DNA of 8,132 nucleotides from Clostridiales bacterium DTU092 (GTDB taxonomy: Bacteria > Bacillota > Clostridia > Caldicoprobacterales > Caldicoprobacteraceae): the NCBI GenBank assembly GCA_001513505.1, contig LFTM01000154.1:2863-10994 (forward strand), read 5' to 3'. Made by a program: the position numbers and the translations under genes. Below the pieces are notes generated by a model. That model searched no databases, was not told where the DNA came from, and worked only from the letters and a program-made list of their open reading frames with translations. Shown piece after piece: positions 5,666 through 8,132 of this stretch (position 1 is its first letter; the number at the start of each line of letters is the position of its first letter).

Positions 5666-5708
5666 GCATTGATGTATGTTGATTTTTTTGCGGATGGGTG
5701 GATTAACT

Positions 5709-6230
5709 GTGAAAAAGAAGAAAAGTGAAATTATTGAGTGGCTGGAATCAATTGCTATTGCCCTTTTGATTGCCTTTTTGTTTCGATTTTTTGTATTTGA
5801 TGTAGTACTGGTTGAAGGCGAATCTATGAGTCCTACCTTATCCTCGGGAGATCGAATTATTGTAAGCAAACTTAGCTACAAGTTTGATAAGCCCAAATAT
5901 AAGGATATTGTAGTGTTTAAAAACCCTGATAATCCTAAGGTCAGGTATATAAAGAGGGTGGTAGGAGCAGAAGGTGATAGCGTTGAGATTAAAAACGGGG
6001 AAGTCTATGTAAACGATCAAAAACTTACTGAGTCGTATATATTAGAACCTACCATGGGCGATTATCCAAAAACCATTGTTCCTGAAGGAACTGTTTTTGC
6101 ATTGGGAGATAATCGAAACTTTAGCCGGGATAGCAGAAATTCTCATGTCGGCTTTATACCAATGGAGAATATAATCGGCAAAGCAAAGATAAGAATTTGG
6201 CCTTTACGATTAATTACCACATTTGATTAA
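5709..6230 (+). CDS. lepB: Type I signal peptidase
   Basis: This is a serine-lysine membrane protease (173 aa) that cleaves signal peptides from proteins exported by the Sec or Tat route on the outer side of the membrane. A basic N-terminus (KKKK at 2-5) precedes one hydrophobic transmembrane segment at about 15-35. The catalytic domain holds box B GESMSPTL (37-44) with nucleophile Ser39, RYIKRVVG (79-86) with general base Lys82, and box E LGDNRNFSRDSR (132-143). A single membrane span and short length are the Gram-positive SipS-like type. GTG 5709 was chosen because GGGTGG (5696-5701) lies 7 nt upstream; ATG 5694 would overlap that site and ATG 5676 falls just upstream of the T-run without a ribosome binding site. 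rbgA follows after 12 nt, so the two are surely co-transcribed. Confidence 0.95.
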   Translation: MKKKKSEIIEWLESIAIALLIAFLFRFFVFDVVLVEGESMSPTLSSGDRIIVSKLSYKFDKPKYKDIVVFKNPDNPKVRYIKRVVGAEGDSVEIKNGEVYVNDQKLTESYILEPTMGDYPKTIVPEGTVFALGDNRNFSRDSRNSHVGFIPMENIIGKAKIRIWPLRLITTFD

Positions 6231-6242
6231 AGGAGACAGGGC

Positions 6243-7094
6243 ATGGCTTTAAGGATTCACTGGTATCCGGGGCATATGAGCAAAGCCAAAAGAATAATCA
6301 AAGAGAATATCAGGCTTGTAGACCTGATTATTGAGCTGAGGGATGCACGAATACCGGGGAGCAGCATTAATCCTGAATTTGAACAATTATGCAGGAACAA
6401 GGAACGAATAGTGCTTCTTGCAAAAAGTGATTTGGCCGATCCCACAGTAACGCAGGAATGGCTTGACTTTTTTGAGACACAGAAGATTAGGGGTCTGGCC
6501 ATTAATTGTCTCGACTCAACTGAGATGAACCAGTTAAAAAAATCAATAATAAAACTGGCTGAACAAAAACAAAGGATAATTAAAGAAAGAAAAGGTATTA
6601 GAAAAACCATACGTGCGATGGTTGTTGGGATCCCGAATGTTGGCAAATCGACTTTAATAAACAGGCTTGCCGGAAGCGCTAAAGCCCGTACGGAAGACAG
6701 ACCGGGTGTGACAAGGGGAAAACAGTGGGTGAGAGTACATCATTTCATAGAATTGCTGGATACCCCCGGTCTTTTGTGGCCAAAAGCTGAAGATCATAAT
6801 GCAATGCTCAAACTTGCTTTTGTAGGCTCAATAAGGGACGAAATTATTGATCTCGTGGAATTGGCTTACGCATTTTTGGATGTGATTATGGATAGATATC
6901 CCCAGCCTGTTGTTATGAGGTACAAGCTTGATAATACCGGGGGCTTACGGGGATATGAGATATTGGAAGCCATATGTATTAACCAGGGATGGATCCGTTC
7001 AGGTGGAACCCCTGATTTAGAAAGAGGTGCTAGGCAGCTGTTAAACGACTTCCGATCCGGCAAGCTGGGTAGGATTACCCTTGAAACCCCGTAA
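6243..7094 (+). CDS. rbgA: Ribosome biogenesis GTPase RbgA (YlqF)
   Basis: RbgA is a circularly permuted GTPase needed for late 50S assembly (incorporation of uL16 and neighbours in B. subtilis). Its 283 aa run in the permuted motif order G4-G5-G1-G2-G3. Seen are WYPGHM (7-12) with His11 at the place of the catalytic His9 of B. subtilis, LRDARIPGSSINP (32-44), G4 as AKSD (60-63), G5-like AINC (86-89), G1 GIPNVGKST (129-137), G2 GVTRG (155-159) and G3 LLDTPG (171-176), then a helical C-terminal domain that contacts the ribosome. The G4 asparagine of NKxD is replaced by alanine (codon GCA at 6420-6422), which is unusual for a guanine-specific site; the rest is intact. AGGAGA lies 7 nt before the ATG. 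rnhB, the usual next gene, is absent; instead a convergent gene ends 34 nt away. Confidence 0.96.
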   Translation: MALRIHWYPGHMSKAKRIIKENIRLVDLIIELRDARIPGSSINPEFEQLCRNKERIVLLAKSDLADPTVTQEWLDFFETQKIRGLAINCLDSTEMNQLKKSIIKLAEQKQRIIKERKGIRKTIRAMVVGIPNVGKSTLINRLAGSAKARTEDRPGVTRGKQWVRVHHFIELLDTPGLLWPKAEDHNAMLKLAFVGSIRDEIIDLVELAYAFLDVIMDRYPQPVVMRYKLDNTGGLRGYEILEAICINQGWIRSGGTPDLERGARQLLNDFRSGKLGRITLETP

Positions 7095-7128
7095 TTCCCG
7101 CGGTTTATGATTGCTTGTCCATTTTCAC

Positions 7129-8132
7129 CTATATCCAGTACTGGCGGTCCAGTCTTCTGTATTGAATCGCTTCAGCCAGGTGATGATCCTGTATGTTTTC
7201 GGACTTGTCCAGATCGGCTATAGTGCGGGCCACCTTTAATATCCTGATGTAGGCTCTTGCGCTTAGATTTAGCGAAACAAAGGCATTACGCATCATTTTT
7301 CTTTGCCTGGAATTGATTTTGCAGTATTTATCAATCAGCTTTGAACTGAGCTGTGAATTACAAAATATCCCATCGTTTTTATAGCGCTCGATTTGCACAC
7401 GTCTTGCTCTGTTAACCCTGGATCTGATGGAAGAGGATTTCTCACTTTTACTATTCATACTCAGCTCTTCAAAGGGAATTGCAGGGACCTCTATCTGTAT
7501 ATCAAAGCGATCCATAAGAGGACCTGAAATTTTTCCAAGATATCTGCTAATCTGTAACGGGGTACAAAGGCATTCCCTTGTTTTATCACCGAAAAATCCA
7601 CATGGACATGGATTGGCTGAACCGATTAGGGTAAATGAAGCTGGAAATGAAGCAGTGCCATTGGAACGGGATATGGTGACAACCCCGTCTTCCAGCGGTT
7701 GTCGCAGAGCCTCCAGCACATCTCTCCGGAATTCCGGCAGTTCGTCCAAAAACAGTACGCCGTGATGAGCCAGGCTGATTTCCCCGGGTTGTGGAATTCT
7801 GCCTCCGCCTACCAGAGCAGCGGTGGAAATGGTGTGATGAGGTGAGCGGAAAGGGCGGTAGTTTATAAGCCCCTCAGACGCATCAAGAAGGCCGGCGGCA
7901 CTGTATATTTTTGATATTTCCAATGATTCCTCGTATGTGAGTTCCGGCAGTATTGATGGCAGTCTTCTTGCCAGCATGGTTTTACCCGAACCGGGAGGAC
8001 CTATCATGATTGCATTGTGTCCACCTGCCGCTGCGATTTCAAGGGCTCGCTTTGCTCCTTCCTGACCTTTTACATCTGAAAAGTCCTCGATAATATTGGG
8101 AACAGTATTATCGTTGAGAGTATGGGCCTTTT
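7129..8132 (-). CDS. comM: ComM/YifB family Mg-chelatase-like AAA+ ATPase, C-terminal part (5' end beyond window)
   Basis: On the minus strand, 333 codons plus a TAG stop (7129-7131) are open to the right edge, with no stop from 8130 inward, so the apparent ATG at 8007 is internal. The edge reading continues the family motif DFSDVKGQEGAKRAL ahead of Walker A GPPGSGKT (44-51, counting the first whole codon as 1). Walker B LFLDE lies at 126-130, a four-cysteine patch CPCG...CLC at 175-189, the arginine-finger region GPLMDRFDI at 203-211 and sensor-2 SARAYIRILKVARTIADLD at 290-308. Full ComM proteins are about 500 aa, so roughly 170 N-terminal residues (the Lon-protease-like domain) are missing only because of the window. 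In naturally competent bacteria ComM is a hexameric helicase driving branch migration during recombination of imported DNA; in Clostridia its role is unproven. It converges on rbgA. Confidence 0.95.
   Translation of the reverse strand, partial: KAHTLNDNTVPNIIEDFSDVKGQEGAKRALEIAAAGGHNAIMIGPPGSGKTMLARRLPSILPELTYEESLEISKIYSAAGLLDASEGLINYRPFRSPHHTISTAALVGGGRIPQPGEISLAHHGVLFLDELPEFRRDVLEALRQPLEDGVVTISRSNGTASFPASFTLIGSANPCPCGFFGDKTRECLCTPLQISRYLGKISGPLMDRFDIQIEVPAIPFEELSMNSKSEKSSSIRSRVNRARRVQIERYKNDGIFCNSQLSSKLIDKYCKINSRQRKMMRNAFVSLNLSARAYIRILKVARTIADLDKSENIQDHHLAEAIQYRRLDRQYWI

Noticed and set aside
7084..7106. Imperfect inverted repeat at the rbgA stop as a bidirectional terminator.
   Set aside because: It is only 7 of 8 paired with a mismatch, and no T-tract follows it on either strand.
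7427..7765. Plus-strand open frame of 112 codons inside the comM region.
   Set aside because: The minus strand encodes conserved Walker B, cysteine and arginine-finger motifs over the same interval, so this is a shadow.
1..8132. Search for a mobile element, CRISPR array, toxin-antitoxin, defence island or prophage.
   Set aside because: Every substantial open region is explained by a conserved housekeeping gene, no spaced direct-repeat array or terminal inverted repeats were seen, and gene gaps are all about 130 nt or less.

Overview
This window is a core chromosomal housekeeping segment from a low-GC Gram-positive bacterium, most likely a member of the class Clostridia. The basis is gene order (smc-ftsY-ylxM-ffh-rpsP-khpA-rimM-trmD-rplS-lepB-rbgA), which is characteristic of Firmicutes, together with A/T-rich intergenic DNA, strong GGAGG-type ribosome binding sites, GTG starts at two genes, and protein sequences closest by memory to Bacillus/Clostridium homologs. 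I cannot name a genus from sequence alone.

Layout. Positions 1-381 hold the C-terminal end of smc (chromosome condensation ATPase; the 5' part lies outside the window), followed after 39 nt by ftsY (SRP receptor). A strong sigma-A-like promoter at 1405-1433 then starts a second unit: ylxM, ffh (SRP GTPase), rpsP (ribosomal protein bS16) and khpA (KH-domain RNA-binding protein). A 125-nt gap with a TATAAT box and two stem-loops precedes rimM and trmD, which overlap by 11 nt. A second convincing promoter (extended -10) at 5178-5206 precedes rplS (bL19), then a hairpin, lepB (type I signal peptidase) and rbgA (50S assembly GTPase). The last kilobase is the C-terminal two thirds of a ComM/YifB-type AAA+ ATPase gene on the minus strand, converging on rbgA and running off the right edge.

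How the genes fit together. Two themes are interleaved. The first is protein export: FtsY and Ffh are the two SRP-pathway GTPases, YlxM is their usual small partner, and LepB removes signal peptides at the membrane. The second is ribosome and tRNA maturation: bS16 and RimM in 30S assembly, TrmD making m1G37 in tRNA, bL19 in the 50S, and RbgA in late 50S assembly. KhpA is an RNA-binding protein from the same neighbourhood.

I see no mobile element, CRISPR array, tRNA/rRNA gene, phage gene or defence system. No stretch over about 130 nt is free of genes. I did not find an undescribed system. The points worth a second look are small: a perfect 24-bp palindrome inside smc at the left edge, a hairpin placed exactly at the predicted 5' end of the ylxM transcript, an RbgA with alanine where the G4 (NKxD) asparagine should be, and a hairpin after rplS with a displaced T-tract. 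Start codons were moved from the longest possible ORF for ffh, khpA, rimM, rplS and lepB on ribosome-binding-site and family-N-terminus grounds.
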